Source of the DNA: CAZWUZ01 sp964637655 [NCBI: uncultured bacterium]
Lineage (GTDB): Bacteria; DAOPZR01
Assembly (NCBI GenBank): GCA_964637655.1
Contig: CAZWUZ010000022.1
Location: 1-23,253, forward strand
Direction of reading: 5' to 3'
DNA length: 23,253 nt
Below the pieces are notes generated by a model. The model was not told the DNA's origin. It did no database searches and was given only the letters and a program-made list of their open reading frames with translations. A program made the position numbers and the translations under genes. Shown here in pieces: positions 1 through 7,906 of the stretch (positions are counted from its first letter, which is position 1; every line of letters starts with the position of its first letter).

Positions 1-1257
1 CGCCGCTGGCTGCTGCCGGCGCTTGGTCTCGCGCTGCTGCTGCTGCTCGCGCTGGTGGGGTTCCGCTACGGGCCGAAACTGGCGGCGCGCCTGCTGCTGA
101 CCGCGCCGCCGGCAGTCGCCGACGGGCGGGCGGCGGTTGCCGCCGCCCTGGCCGCGGGGGACTGGGTGCAGGCGCAGGAACTGCTCACGGCCGCGCGCGG
201 TGAGCCGTGGGTGGCGCAGGCGCGCCTGGCGTTCATGGTTCGTCGTGATCCGCAGGAACTGCGGGGGCGCCTGCTGCGGGAAAGCGAACCGGAGGAGTTG
301 AACCGCGTGCTGGTCATCGGTGCCGAGCCGGTATGGGTGGCGCTGCATGCGGCGGTGGACAGCGTCGCGGCCGCGACCGTCGGCACCCGGGTGCGCGCGC
401 TCGAAGAGCAGATGGCCCGGCTGGGGGCCGCATCAGCCGCCGGCGAAGAAGAGCAGGTGACCGGGTTGTGGCATGCGGTGACCGGCACCCTTGAATATTT
501 CCGTGCCATCGACGCGGAACGCTGTGCCGCAGCGGTGGCGGCGGTGCGGCAGGTAACGGTCTGGCGTGACGAAGTTGCGCCCACGGCGGTGCATTTGTGG
601 CTGGCGGCGCTGCCCGGCAGCACTCCTGCCGGCGGGTGGACGGGCGAGGCCGCCGGTGGGGCGCTGACCCGTATCGAATCGGCCCTGGGCGCGCAGCCCG
701 AGCCGTCGCGCTGGCTGCCGGCCGACCGTGAGCGGGCGCTCACGGTGCTGCGCGTACTGGCAGCCGGTGACAGCACGGCGCCCGTGCGGGCCGGGACGGC
801 CACCTACGCCGACGCGCTGGCGGTGCCGCCGACGGTGGCTGCGGGGACGCTGATCGACTGGCCGGCAACCATTATCACCTGCGAGGTCGCGCCGGGCGGT
901 CAGCCGTTTGCCGCGGTGGCGGACGGGGGCACCGCCGTGCAGGGTGATTACCGCCTGCAGGTGGCGGTGGCGGGTACCGATTCCGGCAGTGTGCGCATGG
1001 CGGTCGCCCTGTTTGCCGGCAACCTGCCGGCGGCGGTCACGCGGGCGGCACATCTCCGCCTGCTGGCGGTTTTTGCCGGGTTGACCCCGTTCACCGACCG
1101 CGACGGGGTGCTGCGCCGGGTGCCGCTGCTCGAAGTGCAGTGCCTGACGCTGCCCGACGCAACGGTGTTCCCGGCCGGGCAGTCGGGAAACCTTACCCCT
1201 GCCGCGCGCGCACGACAGCTGCTGCTGCGCCTCGCCCCGCCGTCGCCCGCCGTCTGA
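1..1257 (+). CDS. Membrane-anchored protein of unknown function (5' end outside window)
   Basis: The reading frame is open from base 1, so the true start lies upstream and at least 418 residues are visible. The first 23 or so visible residues form one hydrophobic helix (RRWLLPALGLALLLLLALVG), which reads as a signal anchor or single membrane span. The rest is an Ala/Arg/Val-rich soluble region without cysteine clusters, nucleotide-binding loops or a catalytic motif I recognise. An internal GTG at 55 could serve as a start only if the membrane helix were discarded, which is unlikely. It ends at TGA 1255-1257, one base before the end of the convergent lipoprotein gene, and no terminator is visible between them. 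The soluble part is probably periplasmic, but orientation is inferred. Function is unknown. Confidence 0.75.
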   Translation, partial: RRWLLPALGLALLLLLALVGFRYGPKLAARLLLTAPPAVADGRAAVAAALAAGDWVQAQELLTAARGEPWVAQARLAFMVRRDPQELRGRLLRESEPEELNRVLVIGAEPVWVALHAAVDSVAAATVGTRVRALEEQMARLGAASAAGEEEQVTGLWHAVTGTLEYFRAIDAERCAAAVAAVRQVTVWRDEVAPTAVHLWLAALPGSTPAGGWTGEAAGGALTRIESALGAQPEPSRWLPADRERALTVLRVLAAGDSTAPVRAGTATYADALAVPPTVAAGTLIDWPATIITCEVAPGGQPFAAVADGGTAVQGDYRLQVAVAGTDSGSVRMAVALFAGNLPAAVTRAAHLRLLAVFAGLTPFTDRDGVLRRVPLLEVQCLTLPDATVFPAGQSGNLTPAARARQLLLRLAPPSPAV

Positions 1258-1258
1258 A

Positions 1259-2227
1259 CTACAGCAGTGTGGTCGCGCGTTGCTGCAGGACGTCGCTGAC
1301 CGTCAGCCCCTGCTGTGCGCAGGCCTGCCGGTTGACGTAGACCCGGTACCGGCGGCAGGGGCGCAGCGGCAGGTCGCGCAGCGGCGTGCCGCGCAGCAGC
1401 TGCGCCGCCACGGTGCCGCTCTGGTAGCCCCAGTCCGCATAATCGAGACCCCAGCCGACCGCCGCCCCGTGCTGCGCCATGTTTGCTTCCGAGGTGAAGA
1501 CCGGTATTTTTTTCTCCGTCGCGATCCGCGCGAGTACGGGCAGACCGTTATAGACGACGTTGTCGGCGGCCGCGACGAATGCCTGCACGTCCTGCGCCGC
1601 CAGCGCAGTGGCGGCGTCGGTCAGGTCGTTGACCGAGTTGACCGGCAGGCGAACCAGCGTGATGCCCGCGTCAGCGCAGGCGGCCGCCAGCCCGTCGGCG
1701 GCGAGCGCCGCGTTCGGCTCGCCCGGGCAGGTGAGCAGCCCGAGTTTGTGGACCGGCACGTTGAGGGCGAGACGGATGACCGCGACGAATTCAGCCATCT
1801 CCACCGGCTCGTACCAGCCGGTCAGGCTGGCAGGCACGGTGCGCAGCCCGACCCGGTCCGGCGGCGAAGCGATGGTGCAGACCACCGGCGGCGGGTCGCT
1901 CAGCCCGGCGGTGGCGTGCGCCGCGGCGAGCATGCACGGCGTCGTGCTGGTGGCGATGAGCGCGACCCGCCTGTCAAGGAACCCCTGCATGATGGCGGGG
2001 AGCAGCGCCTGATCACCCTGCGCGCAGCGGTAGTCGAGCACGTAGTCGCGGCCGGCGACCAGCCCGCTGTCGGTCAGCGCCTGCAGGAAGCCGGCGCGTC
2101 CCGCGTCGAGCTGCGCGTCCTCAAGCAGTTGCACGAAGCCGACCACCGGCAACCCGGCGTCGGCAGCGGGGTTGCCGCATCCGGCCAGTGCGGCACCGAC
2201 GAGCAGCAGCGCGAACAATGAACGCAT
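1259..2227 (-). CDS. ABC-transporter-type substrate-binding lipoprotein (TrpX-like family)
   Basis: The 322-aa product begins with a lipoprotein signal peptide (MRSLFALLLVGAALAGC, lipobox LAGC, acylated Cys17). The body has the alternating beta/alpha pattern of periplasmic binding proteins of the ABC_sub_bind type: a PVVGFVQLLED opening strand, then an ALIATSTTPCMLAAAHAT stretch, and a C-terminal part containing IPVFTSEANMAQHGAAVGWGLDYADWGYQ, typical of this family. Such proteins bind a small solute, often an amino acid or nucleoside-like ligand, and pass it to a membrane permease. No permease or ATPase gene is adjacent, so it may be an orphan receptor or work with a transporter elsewhere. 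I chose ATG 2225-2227 because AGGAG lies just upstream and the signal peptide starts there; an in-frame extension to 2293 would precede the promoter's start site. The ligand is not predictable from sequence. Confidence 0.82.
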   Translation of the reverse strand: MRSLFALLLVGAALAGCGNPAADAGLPVVGFVQLLEDAQLDAGRAGFLQALTDSGLVAGRDYVLDYRCAQGDQALLPAIMQGFLDRRVALIATSTTPCMLAAAHATAGLSDPPPVVCTIASPPDRVGLRTVPASLTGWYEPVEMAEFVAVIRLALNVPVHKLGLLTCPGEPNAALAADGLAAACADAGITLVRLPVNSVNDLTDAATALAAQDVQAFVAAADNVVYNGLPVLARIATEKKIPVFTSEANMAQHGAAVGWGLDYADWGYQSGTVAAQLLRGTPLRDLPLRPCRRYRVYVNRQACAQQGLTVSDVLQQRATTLL

Positions 2228-2257
2228 CACGGGCACTCCTGCCGGCAGGATGCCTGT

Positions 2258-2286
2258 ATGATACGCACGAATGACTGTTTCGTCAA
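2258..2286 (-). promoter_or_regulatory. Sigma-70-type promoter for the substrate-binding lipoprotein
   Basis: On the minus strand, TTGACG (2281-2286) and TATCAT (2258-2263) are 17 bp apart. Transcription would start near 2250 and leave a leader of about 23 nt with an AGGAG ribosome site before ATG 2227. Confidence 0.7.
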
Positions 2287-2292
2287 GGCGCA

Positions 2293-2321
2293 TTGACGCT
2301 GCTGCGAAGCGGTGGTAGGAT
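2293..2321 (+). promoter_or_regulatory. Sigma-70-type promoter for the three-gene unit 2344-3301
   Basis: TTGACG (2293-2298) and TAGGAT (2316-2321) are 17 bp apart. Its -35 box lies 6 bp from the -35 box of the divergent promoter. Together they form the inverted repeat CGTCAA-6-TTGACG. Transcription would start near 2328, just upstream of the GGAGG at 2332-2336. Confidence 0.65.
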
Positions 2322-2343
2322 GGCTGTGGACGGAGGTACAGCG

Positions 2344-2532
2344 ATGGTGTCAGCGGAGGACCGGGCGGAAATCAGCGCGCAGGGCGGCGCGCGTCTGCAG
2401 GCCTGTGGCGAGGTGACAGAACTGGCGCTGACCCTGCGTCTGGCGGTGCTCCAGCGCCAGTACCCGGAACTGCCACCGGACGAAGTACGGCAGCTGCTCA
2501 ATCGCGAACTGCGGGAGAAGCGGACCCCGTGA
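2344..2532 (+). CDS. Small charged helical protein of unknown function, first gene of nucleotidyltransferase unit
   Basis: This 62-aa protein is rich in Glu, Arg and Leu and is predicted by eye to be mostly helical. Its second half reads LRLAVLQRQYPELPPDEVRQ. No known domain is recognised. ATG 2344 was chosen because GGAGG (2332-2336) sits 7 nt upstream; the longer frame from TTG 2293 would begin inside the promoter. The stop overlaps the GTG of the nucleotidyltransferase gene (GTGA, 2529-2532), so the two are translationally coupled and probably co-regulated. A small soluble partner encoded directly before a nucleotidyltransferase-fold protein is a layout seen in some toxin-antitoxin pairs, but that role is only a hypothesis here. 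Confidence 0.65.
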   Translation: MVSAEDRAEISAQGGARLQACGEVTELALTLRLAVLQRQYPELPPDEVRQLLNRELREKRTP

Positions 2533-3050
2533 CGGCAAACCTGCTGACGGACACGCTGGTCACGGTGGTTGCGGCGCTGGCGCGACATGATATTCCGTAC
2601 GCCCTGGCCGGCGGCCTGGCGTTCAGCGCGCTGGCCGAACCGCGGGCGACGACGGACATCGACCTTATCTGCCTGCTCGATGAGGAACATGCGCCGGCGG
2701 TATTCCGCTGTCTGCAGGAGGCGCTGCCCGGGCTTATCGTCAATCCGCAGGTGATGCGCTTTGCCCGGGCGACCATCCGGCGCGCGGTGTATCTGGCGGG
2801 CGCACGGGAAGTGATTATCGACCTTATCACGGCGCATGACCGTGTGTTCATGGCTACGGCACTGGAACGGGGAATGACCCTGACGGTTGCCGGACAGCCG
2901 CTGCGGGTGGTGACCCCCGAGGATCTCATCGTGCTGAAAACCTGGGCGGGACGCCCGCAGGATGCGCTCGATATTGCCGCTTTGCGCGCGCGCTACGGGA
3001 CGTCGCTTGACGAAGAGTATCTGTGTCGCTGGCTGGGGAGGAGCGGTTGA
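2529..3050 (+). CDS. Nucleotidyltransferase-fold protein (AbiEii/MNT-like)
   Basis: The 173-aa protein carries the polymerase-beta-type nucleotidyltransferase signature. There is a GG pair at residues 28-29 (ALAGGLAFSALAEPRATTDID), followed by two metal-binding aspartates D43 and D45, and a probable third carboxylate at D98 in REVIIDLI. The C-terminal VVTPEDLIVLKTWAGRPQD block (K137, R142, D145) is typical of AbiEii-toxin-related and DUF6036-like nucleotidyltransferases. It would transfer a nucleotide to an unknown acceptor such as tRNA, a protein or a small molecule. The start GTG 2529 overlaps the previous stop. Its own stop overlaps the TTG of the next gene. All three genes lie between one promoter and one hairpin. 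The fold assignment is fairly secure; whether it is a toxin, an antitoxin or a housekeeping enzyme is not visible. Confidence 0.75.
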   Translation: MTANLLTDTLVTVVAALARHDIPYALAGGLAFSALAEPRATTDIDLICLLDEEHAPAVFRCLQEALPGLIVNPQVMRFARATIRRAVYLAGAREVIIDLITAHDRVFMATALERGMTLTVAGQPLRVVTPEDLIVLKTWAGRPQDALDIAALRARYGTSLDEEYLCRWLGRSG

Positions 3051-3301
3051 CACGGCACTTCTGGCTGCGGCATGGCCTGCTGGGTATCGCTTCCTGCGGG
3101 CTGGTGATTGCCTGGATGCTGAATGAACCGTGGTGCAGCAGCTACCTGTTGACGACATTCCCTGTGCTGTATAACGGTCCGTACCTTGAACTGGTTTTTG
3201 TCGTGGGGGGCGTCTCACTCATGCTGCTGCCGGTACAGGGAATCATCTACGCGGCAGCATGGTGCGAGCGGTATGCGGACACCGCAGGCCGGCAGCAGTG
3301 A
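3047..3301 (+). CDS. Small two-span membrane protein of unknown function
   Basis: The product is 84 aa with two hydrophobic segments: about residues 9-27 (GLLGIASCGLVIAWML) and about 52-74 (LELVFVVGGVSLMLLPVQGII). A loop containing EPWCSSYLL lies between them. It is probably an inner-membrane protein with no recognised family. TTG 3047 was chosen because GGAGGAG (3037-3043) stands 5 nt upstream and TTGA overlaps the nucleotidyltransferase stop, as in the preceding pair. An in-frame GTG at 3023 is an alternative that adds eight residues. The stop codon lies in the loop of the hairpin at 3287-3316. Confidence 0.6.
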   Translation: MTRHFWLRHGLLGIASCGLVIAWMLNEPWCSSYLLTTFPVLYNGPYLELVFVVGGVSLMLLPVQGIIYAAAWCERYADTAGRQQ

Positions 3302-3316
3302 TGTTTGCTGCCGGCC
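3287..3316. terminator. Perfect 11-bp hairpin between convergent genes, probable bidirectional terminator
   Basis: Arms GGCCGGCAGCA (3287-3297) and TGCTGCCGGCC (3306-3316) pair perfectly around an 8-nt loop that holds the stop codon at 3299-3301. No U-tract follows on either strand, so it may pause polymerase or protect mRNA 3' ends rather than act as a classical intrinsic terminator. Its position between the ends of convergent genes supports a termination role. Confidence 0.5.
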
Positions 3317-3321
3317 GCTGA

Positions 3322-5583
3322 TTACAGGTCGACGACCACCACGTCGCGGTAGAGCAGGTCCATCGCTTCCGCCAGCTTGACGCGGAACTCGCCGTAGCCC
3401 TGCGCGGCCCCGCGCACCTGGCGCAGGAAATCGACTCCGCGCCGCAGCAGCTGGATGATATCACCCTCGCTCAGCGAGGTCAGTTTCGTCAGCGGGACGA
3501 ACTCGCTCCCTGTCGCCCACAAATGGGCGAGCCCGGCGGCGCGTTCTTCGAAATTCATCTCGGTGAAACTGCCGCATTCGTGTTCGAGCCGGCGCAGGGT
3601 GCGCAGAATGGGTTTGATTTCGGCCATCGGCAGCACGCGCGGCAGCGCGGCGCTGAAGGTCACGCGCGGGCGCCCCTCGTAGGCGCAGGCGCAGGCGAGC
3701 GCGGCGCACCCCGCGGCATCGAGTTTCTCGAAGATACCGCTGAACATCAGTTCCGTGGCGAGCAGTTCGTAGCCGTTGATCAGCGCGGCGAACTTGCCGC
3801 GCGCGGTCAGCCCGCCGCGGTCGAGATGTCCGAGTTTCGTCAGCAGTGCCGCCTTCTTCTGGTAGACCTTGAAATGCACCACGCCCGGCGATTCCTTCAC
3901 CGCGTCGCGCAGTTCGCTGCTGCGCCCCTCGAGCGCGAGGCGCGCGGCGGCCTGCGTGCGGCAGGCCGCGTAGTCGGGGCAGCGGCGGCAGCGCTGCTTT
4001 TTCGGCAGCGCCTGCAGCTTCTGCACCTGCGCATGCGTGCGCCGGCGGTTCTTCCCCAGCCGGCGCGCGGCGGCGTCCTCGAGCCGCTGCGTCTCCTCCT
4101 CGAGCCGCAGCAGGTGCTCGAGTTCCGCCCACGGGTGGTTGCGCGGGCAGGCGGCCGGCAGCGCCGCCAGTTCCTTCTCCGCCGCGTCGAGTTCCGCCTG
4201 CTGCTCGCGGAAGACCCCCTCGAGCAGGAACTGCGAAAAGTTCGACTGCAGCACGCGGCGGATGTCGCGCTCGCTGGTGAAGCGCGCGCGCAGGTTGAGC
4301 ACGGAGTTGTACGACAGGTCGAACTTGCTCGCCAGTTCCTCCGCCTCCTCGACGTTGTAATGCGGGATGCGCTTGGGGTCAAACTCGTTGATGTCGAGCA
4401 GGGTGACCACGGTGCCCTTCGCGTCCATGCCCCGGCGCCCGGCGCGCCCCGCCATCTGGTAGTAGGAACGGCGCAGCATGTAGTCAAAGGTGCGCCCGTC
4501 GAACTTGCGCAGCGAGTGGAAGGCGACGCTGCGCGCGGGCATGTTGATCCCCACGGCGAAGGTTTCGGTGGCGTAGAGCAGGCGCATCAGTCCGCGCGCG
4601 AAGAGGATCTCCACCACCTCCTTGAGCGCGGGGAGCATGCCGGCGTGGTGTACGGCGATGCCGCGCGGCAGGATGCCGCGCAGTTTCTCCACGCTTGCCA
4701 GCTGCTCCAGCTCGCTGTAGGCGGTCAGATGGGTGTTGACCGTGTCGGTGATCTCCGCCTTCTCGGCGGCGGTGGTGAAGTCGAAGTGCTCGGCCGCCTC
4801 CAGCGCCATCGCCTCGCAGCCGGCGCGGCTGAAGGCGAAGAACAGGCACGGCAGCTGCTTTTTCAGCGCGGTCACCACCTCGAGGTGCGAGGCGGTATGG
4901 TAAACGCGCCGCTTGCGCCCCCCGCGCCCGGTGGCGGTGCGGAAACGCTTCGGGTCGTCGAACGGGAAATTGAACGCCTTCTCCCACGACGCCATGCCCA
5001 GGTGCGACTCGTAGACGAAATGCTCGAGCGGCACCGGGCGATGGTGGTGCTCGATGGTGCGCACCTTGTGGCGGTGGATCGATTCGACCCAGGCGGCAAA
5101 CTGGCGCGCGTTGGGGATGGTCGCGGAGAGGAAACAGAAACGGATATGCTCCGGCGAGAAGATGATCGACTCCTCCCAGATGGTCCCGCGCTCGATGTCA
5201 TTGATGTAGTGCACCTCGTCGAAGACCACGCAGCGTACGTCGTGCAGCGAGGCAGGGTCCTGGAAGAGGATGTTGCGGTAAATCTCCGTGGTCATGATGA
5301 GCACCTGCGCGCGCTCGTTATGCACCACGTCGCCGGTGATGATCCCCACGCGGTCGGCGCCCATCTGCGCCTTGAAATCGCGGAACTTCTGGTTGGAGAG
5401 CGCCTTGATCGGCGCGGTGTAAATGGCCCGCTGGTTGCCCGCAAAGAGTTTATGGATGGCGTACTCGGCAATCAGCGTCTTGCCGCTCCCGGTGGGGGCG
5501 GAAACGACCACCGATTCGCCGTTGTCGATGGCGTTTGCCGCATCGACCTGGAACTGATCAAGTGTCTTACCCTGGAATTCCAT
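3322..5583 (-). CDS. Ski2/Mtr4-like DEVH-box RNA helicase with DSHCT-type C-terminus
   Basis: This 753-aa superfamily 2 helicase shows Walker A APTGSGKT (residues 29-36), PIKALSNQK (motif Ia), the DEVH box (122-125), SAT (153-155) and motif VI QMAGRAGRRG (376-385). The C-terminal third resembles the DSHCT region of Ski2, Mtr4 and mycobacterial HelY. A CxxCPDxxxC motif (C532, C535, C541) corresponds to the CxxCPD block of bacterial HelY-like proteins and may bind metal. Such enzymes unwind structured RNA with ATP in RNA decay or processing. ATG 5583 was chosen: the frame extends to TTG 5637, but that codon lies upstream of the expected transcription start of the promoter at 5641-5669. AGGGAG lies close before the ATG. 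It stands downstream of, but is probably expressed separately from, the membrane-protein gene. Confidence 0.9.
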   Translation of the reverse strand: MEFQGKTLDQFQVDAANAIDNGESVVVSAPTGSGKTLIAEYAIHKLFAGNQRAIYTAPIKALSNQKFRDFKAQMGADRVGIITGDVVHNERAQVLIMTTEIYRNILFQDPASLHDVRCVVFDEVHYINDIERGTIWEESIIFSPEHIRFCFLSATIPNARQFAAWVESIHRHKVRTIEHHHRPVPLEHFVYESHLGMASWEKAFNFPFDDPKRFRTATGRGGRKRRVYHTASHLEVVTALKKQLPCLFFAFSRAGCEAMALEAAEHFDFTTAAEKAEITDTVNTHLTAYSELEQLASVEKLRGILPRGIAVHHAGMLPALKEVVEILFARGLMRLLYATETFAVGINMPARSVAFHSLRKFDGRTFDYMLRRSYYQMAGRAGRRGMDAKGTVVTLLDINEFDPKRIPHYNVEEAEELASKFDLSYNSVLNLRARFTSERDIRRVLQSNFSQFLLEGVFREQQAELDAAEKELAALPAACPRNHPWAELEHLLRLEEETQRLEDAAARRLGKNRRRTHAQVQKLQALPKKQRCRRCPDYAACRTQAAARLALEGRSSELRDAVKESPGVVHFKVYQKKAALLTKLGHLDRGGLTARGKFAALINGYELLATELMFSGIFEKLDAAGCAALACACAYEGRPRVTFSAALPRVLPMAEIKPILRTLRRLEHECGSFTEMNFEERAAGLAHLWATGSEFVPLTKLTSLSEGDIIQLLRRGVDFLRQVRGAAQGYGEFRVKLAEAMDLLYRDVVVVDL

Positions 5584-5640
5584 GCTCCCTGCTTTCCCTG
5601 CGGCCGGGACGGGTCGCTGCACGTGCCTGCCGGACAATGA

Positions 5641-5669
5641 AATGTAGCATCATCTCAGGCGACGGTCAA
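5641..5669 (-). promoter_or_regulatory. Extended -10 promoter for the helicase gene
   Basis: On the minus strand, TTGACC (5664-5669), a 17-bp spacer and TACATT (5641-5646) are visible, with TGC directly before the -10 (extended -10). The -35 box overlaps the TGA stop (5666-5668) of the upstream membrane-protein gene. The predicted start near 5634 leaves a leader of about 50 nt. Confidence 0.6.
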
Positions 5670-7717
5670 CTCCGGCCTGCCGGCGGCGGGAACGATGGAC
5701 GGGACAGGTGGTAGACCACCACTGAGCGGTTGGCAAACACGGGCTCCATCCCGGGAGTACCGGCATAGTCGCGGTGGTTGAAACGCCTGCTCTGAATGAA
5801 GTACTGTGCCGGAATTTCCCGCAGCAGCTGCTGCCGGGTGGCGCTGTCGTCTGCAGCGAGGAAGCGCGTGACCCTGGACCATCGTTCCTCGCCAATGGCC
5901 GTGTAGCGTCCGAACAGGTGTCCGCTTCCCTCCGCCCAGAACTGCCTGCCGGAGAGGGCTGAATAGTAGAAGAAACTGGGAGTTTCCCGGGGAAAGTCGT
6001 AGCGCCGGTACGAGCGCCGATCGGTGATGAAGACGGCGTGCGGCGGGGTCGACTGTCTGATCCAGCGCATGGCCTGCCATTCGCCCTGGTCGATGGAATC
6101 GCGCGGGTCGCGGGTGCCGTCATTACCGAGCGGCCCCTGCCCGTGCACACAGTGGCGGATGAAGATGCCGCAGGGAACGATGGCGGCCAGCAACAGGGCG
6201 CCTGCCAGCAGCAGCGCTGCGCCGCGGCGCTGCCGCAGGAGAAAATCGGCAATGGCGACCGGGACGAACAGTGCCGCGAGGCGCGCATACCAGAGAAAAT
6301 AGACCGAATCGCCGCCGAAATTGATGAGGGAAGGAATGGCCAGGGAAACGGTGACGAACGCAGCGGCAAGCATAAAGGTGTGCCGGTGGGGCATGACAAG
6401 CTGTGTGCGGAACCGGCCGGAGCAGAGCAGGCATACCAGGAAAACCGCGACGAACGGCTGCAGCACAAAAAGGCCGATACGGAACGCGAATGCCGAGACA
6501 ATCCGCTGGATGCGCGGCTGCGGATCGTGCAGTTTGTCCGCGAGCGCGCTCAGGGTGTGCCGGGGAAGCAGCGAGGTGTCGCCCGGCGGGGCGGCGAACA
6601 GCGCGATCCGGTCGCCGCCGTCACGATAGAGCACACCTTTCAGCAGCAGCGCGCCGGCGATCATCAGAATCACCGCAAGGAGCTGCGCGGTTCCGGGCCG
6701 GTGCCCGCGGACGAAACGACAGAGCAGTACCGCGATGTAGGCTGCCGGCACAATCAACAGCAGCAGGGATTTGGTCGCCGCTGCTCCCCAGAACAGGATA
6801 CCGATACAGAGCGCCTGGCGGCGGTCGCAACCGGACAGCGAACGGATCAGCAGGAAGAACAGCAGGAAGAACTGAGGCAGGCTGAAGTAGACCGTGAGCG
6901 GATTCACATACAGCTGAGCCTGCAGCTTGCTGAATGGCTTGACGATTTCCGAGGCGAACAGCAGAAAGAAGCAGAACAGCAGCGCGTGCCAGGCGGACCA
7001 CGACAGAATGCGGCGACCGCCGTAGACAACAAGGTAAACGATTGCGAACAGTACCAGGAGCGGGTCGAGGAGCAGCAGCAGCGCAAACGGGTCGGCACCG
7101 GTGACCCGGTGCGCGAGGGCATGGGTCATGTGCTGGCACAGGTGGTAGTAGGTGGGGAGGCCGTCAAAACGGGCGTCGACGACGGGGAATCCGCGGCTGC
7201 AGGCCCAGATTGTACCAAGGTGCCAGAGCACATCCCGATGGAAGAACCCTGGCCGGTCCGGGGCGGGCGGAGAGACGTTGCCAAGCCACAGAAGAAAAAG
7301 GAGTGTGGCGGCGGCGGCAAAGACCACGGCGCATACGGCACCGTAGGCGGCATCGCCCTCGCGGTCGAGTGCTGCCGTGACCGGTTTTTTGCACAGCATG
7401 AATACCGCGGCCGCAGACACGGGCAACACCAGGCAATAGAGCAGCGCGGGGTGTGCCCATTGCGACAGCAGGCCGGCCCCGAACAGGTAGGCAATGCCGA
7501 CCGGATAGCCAAAAACAAGGCGCTCGCTGCGGCGGGGGGTGAGGCGGGGTATGAGCAGTGAGACAAGGCAGAAACCGGGCAAGATGATGAAGAGCGTCTG
7601 GAACAGCAGATAGCGCCACAGGTCCGGCCACAGGCCGGGATACAGGCGGAGCAGCAGGAGGTAGGCTGCGGCGAGAAATAAAAAAGGAATTGTCCTGCTG
7701 CGCGGGATGCACACCAT
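5666..7717 (-). CDS. Large polytopic membrane protein, possible GT-C-type glycosyltransferase
   Basis: The 683-aa product has many hydrophobic spans from residue about 10 ([19 protein letters not shown]) to about 545. A soluble tail of about 130 residues follows. The charged loop [20 protein letters not shown] and the later [20 protein letters not shown] recall the acidic/histidine-bearing first loops and membrane topology of GT-C glycosyltransferases, which use lipid-linked sugars at the periplasmic face. The resemblance is to architecture only; no diagnostic family motif was identified. ATG 7717 was selected because it is the first ATG after the predicted transcription start near 7750. It has no good Shine-Dalgarno, and TTG 7732 is an alternative. 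Expression may vary through the C8 tract in its promoter. Confidence 0.7.
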   Translation of the reverse strand: MVCIPRSRTIPFLFLAAAYLLLLRLYPGLWPDLWRYLLFQTLFIILPGFCLVSLLIPRLTPRRSERLVFGYPVGIAYLFGAGLLSQWAHPALLYCLVLPVSAAAVFMLCKKPVTAALDREGDAAYGAVCAVVFAAAATLLFLLWLGNVSPPAPDRPGFFHRDVLWHLGTIWACSRGFPVVDARFDGLPTYYHLCQHMTHALAHRVTGADPFALLLLLDPLLVLFAIVYLVVYGGRRILSWSAWHALLFCFFLLFASEIVKPFSKLQAQLYVNPLTVYFSLPQFFLLFFLLIRSLSGCDRRQALCIGILFWGAAATKSLLLLIVPAAYIAVLLCRFVRGHRPGTAQLLAVILMIAGALLLKGVLYRDGGDRIALFAAPPGDTSLLPRHTLSALADKLHDPQPRIQRIVSAFAFRIGLFVLQPFVAVFLVCLLCSGRFRTQLVMPHRHTFMLAAAFVTVSLAIPSLINFGGDSVYFLWYARLAALFVPVAIADFLLRQRRGAALLLAGALLLAAIVPCGIFIRHCVHGQGPLGNDGTRDPRDSIDQGEWQAMRWIRQSTPPHAVFITDRRSYRRYDFPRETPSFFYYSALSGRQFWAEGSGHLFGRYTAIGEERWSRVTRFLAADDSATRQQLLREIPAQYFIQSRRFNHRDYAGTPGMEPVFANRSVVVYHLSRPSFPPPAGRS

Positions 7718-7756
7718 TGGCGACACCGTCAAAAGCGCTGCGTTGCCTGCCGGGCG

Positions 7757-7785
7757 ACTATACACCCCGGCGGGGGGGGTGTCAA
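7757..7785 (-). promoter_or_regulatory. Near-consensus promoter with an eight-C tract in its spacer
   Basis: On the minus strand, TTGACA (7780-7785), 17 bp and TATAGT (7757-7762) are visible. The spacer contains eight consecutive C (G on the plus strand, 7772-7779). The inverted repeat ACACCCC (7762-7768) / GGGGTGT (7776-7782) spans the spacer and could be an operator. It drives the polytopic membrane-protein gene. Confidence 0.75.
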
Positions 7786-7814
7786 TGCGCCTGATGCGGC
7801 TTGCGTGGCGCCAC

Positions 7815-7842
7815 TTGACAACCACGGTGGATGTGGTAGAGT
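7815..7842 (+). promoter_or_regulatory. Extended -10 promoter for ppdK
   Basis: TTGACA (7815-7820), a 16-bp spacer and TAGAGT (7837-7842) are visible, with TGG immediately before the -10. Transcription starts near 7849 and gives a leader of about 58 nt that ends in GGAGG (7894-7898), 8 nt before ATG 7907. Confidence 0.7.
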
Positions 7843-7906
7843 AGCCCCCGACAACGCGCACAGCGTACGCGCTGCCAATAACTATCCCCGGACGGAGGGC
7901 TATTGT

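Noticed and set aside
5584-5637. N-terminal extension of the helicase to TTG 5637
   Set aside because: The codon lies upstream of the expected transcription start near 5634, and the extra residues do not resemble the family.
3523-5640. Long open frame antisense to the helicase
   Set aside because: Low-complexity translation without domains; the opposite strand has complete helicase motifs.
7805-7906. N-terminal extension of pyruvate,phosphate dikinase
   Set aside because: It overlaps the TTGACA/TAGAGT promoter and lacks a ribosome site; ATG 7907 has GGAGG at 8 nt spacing.
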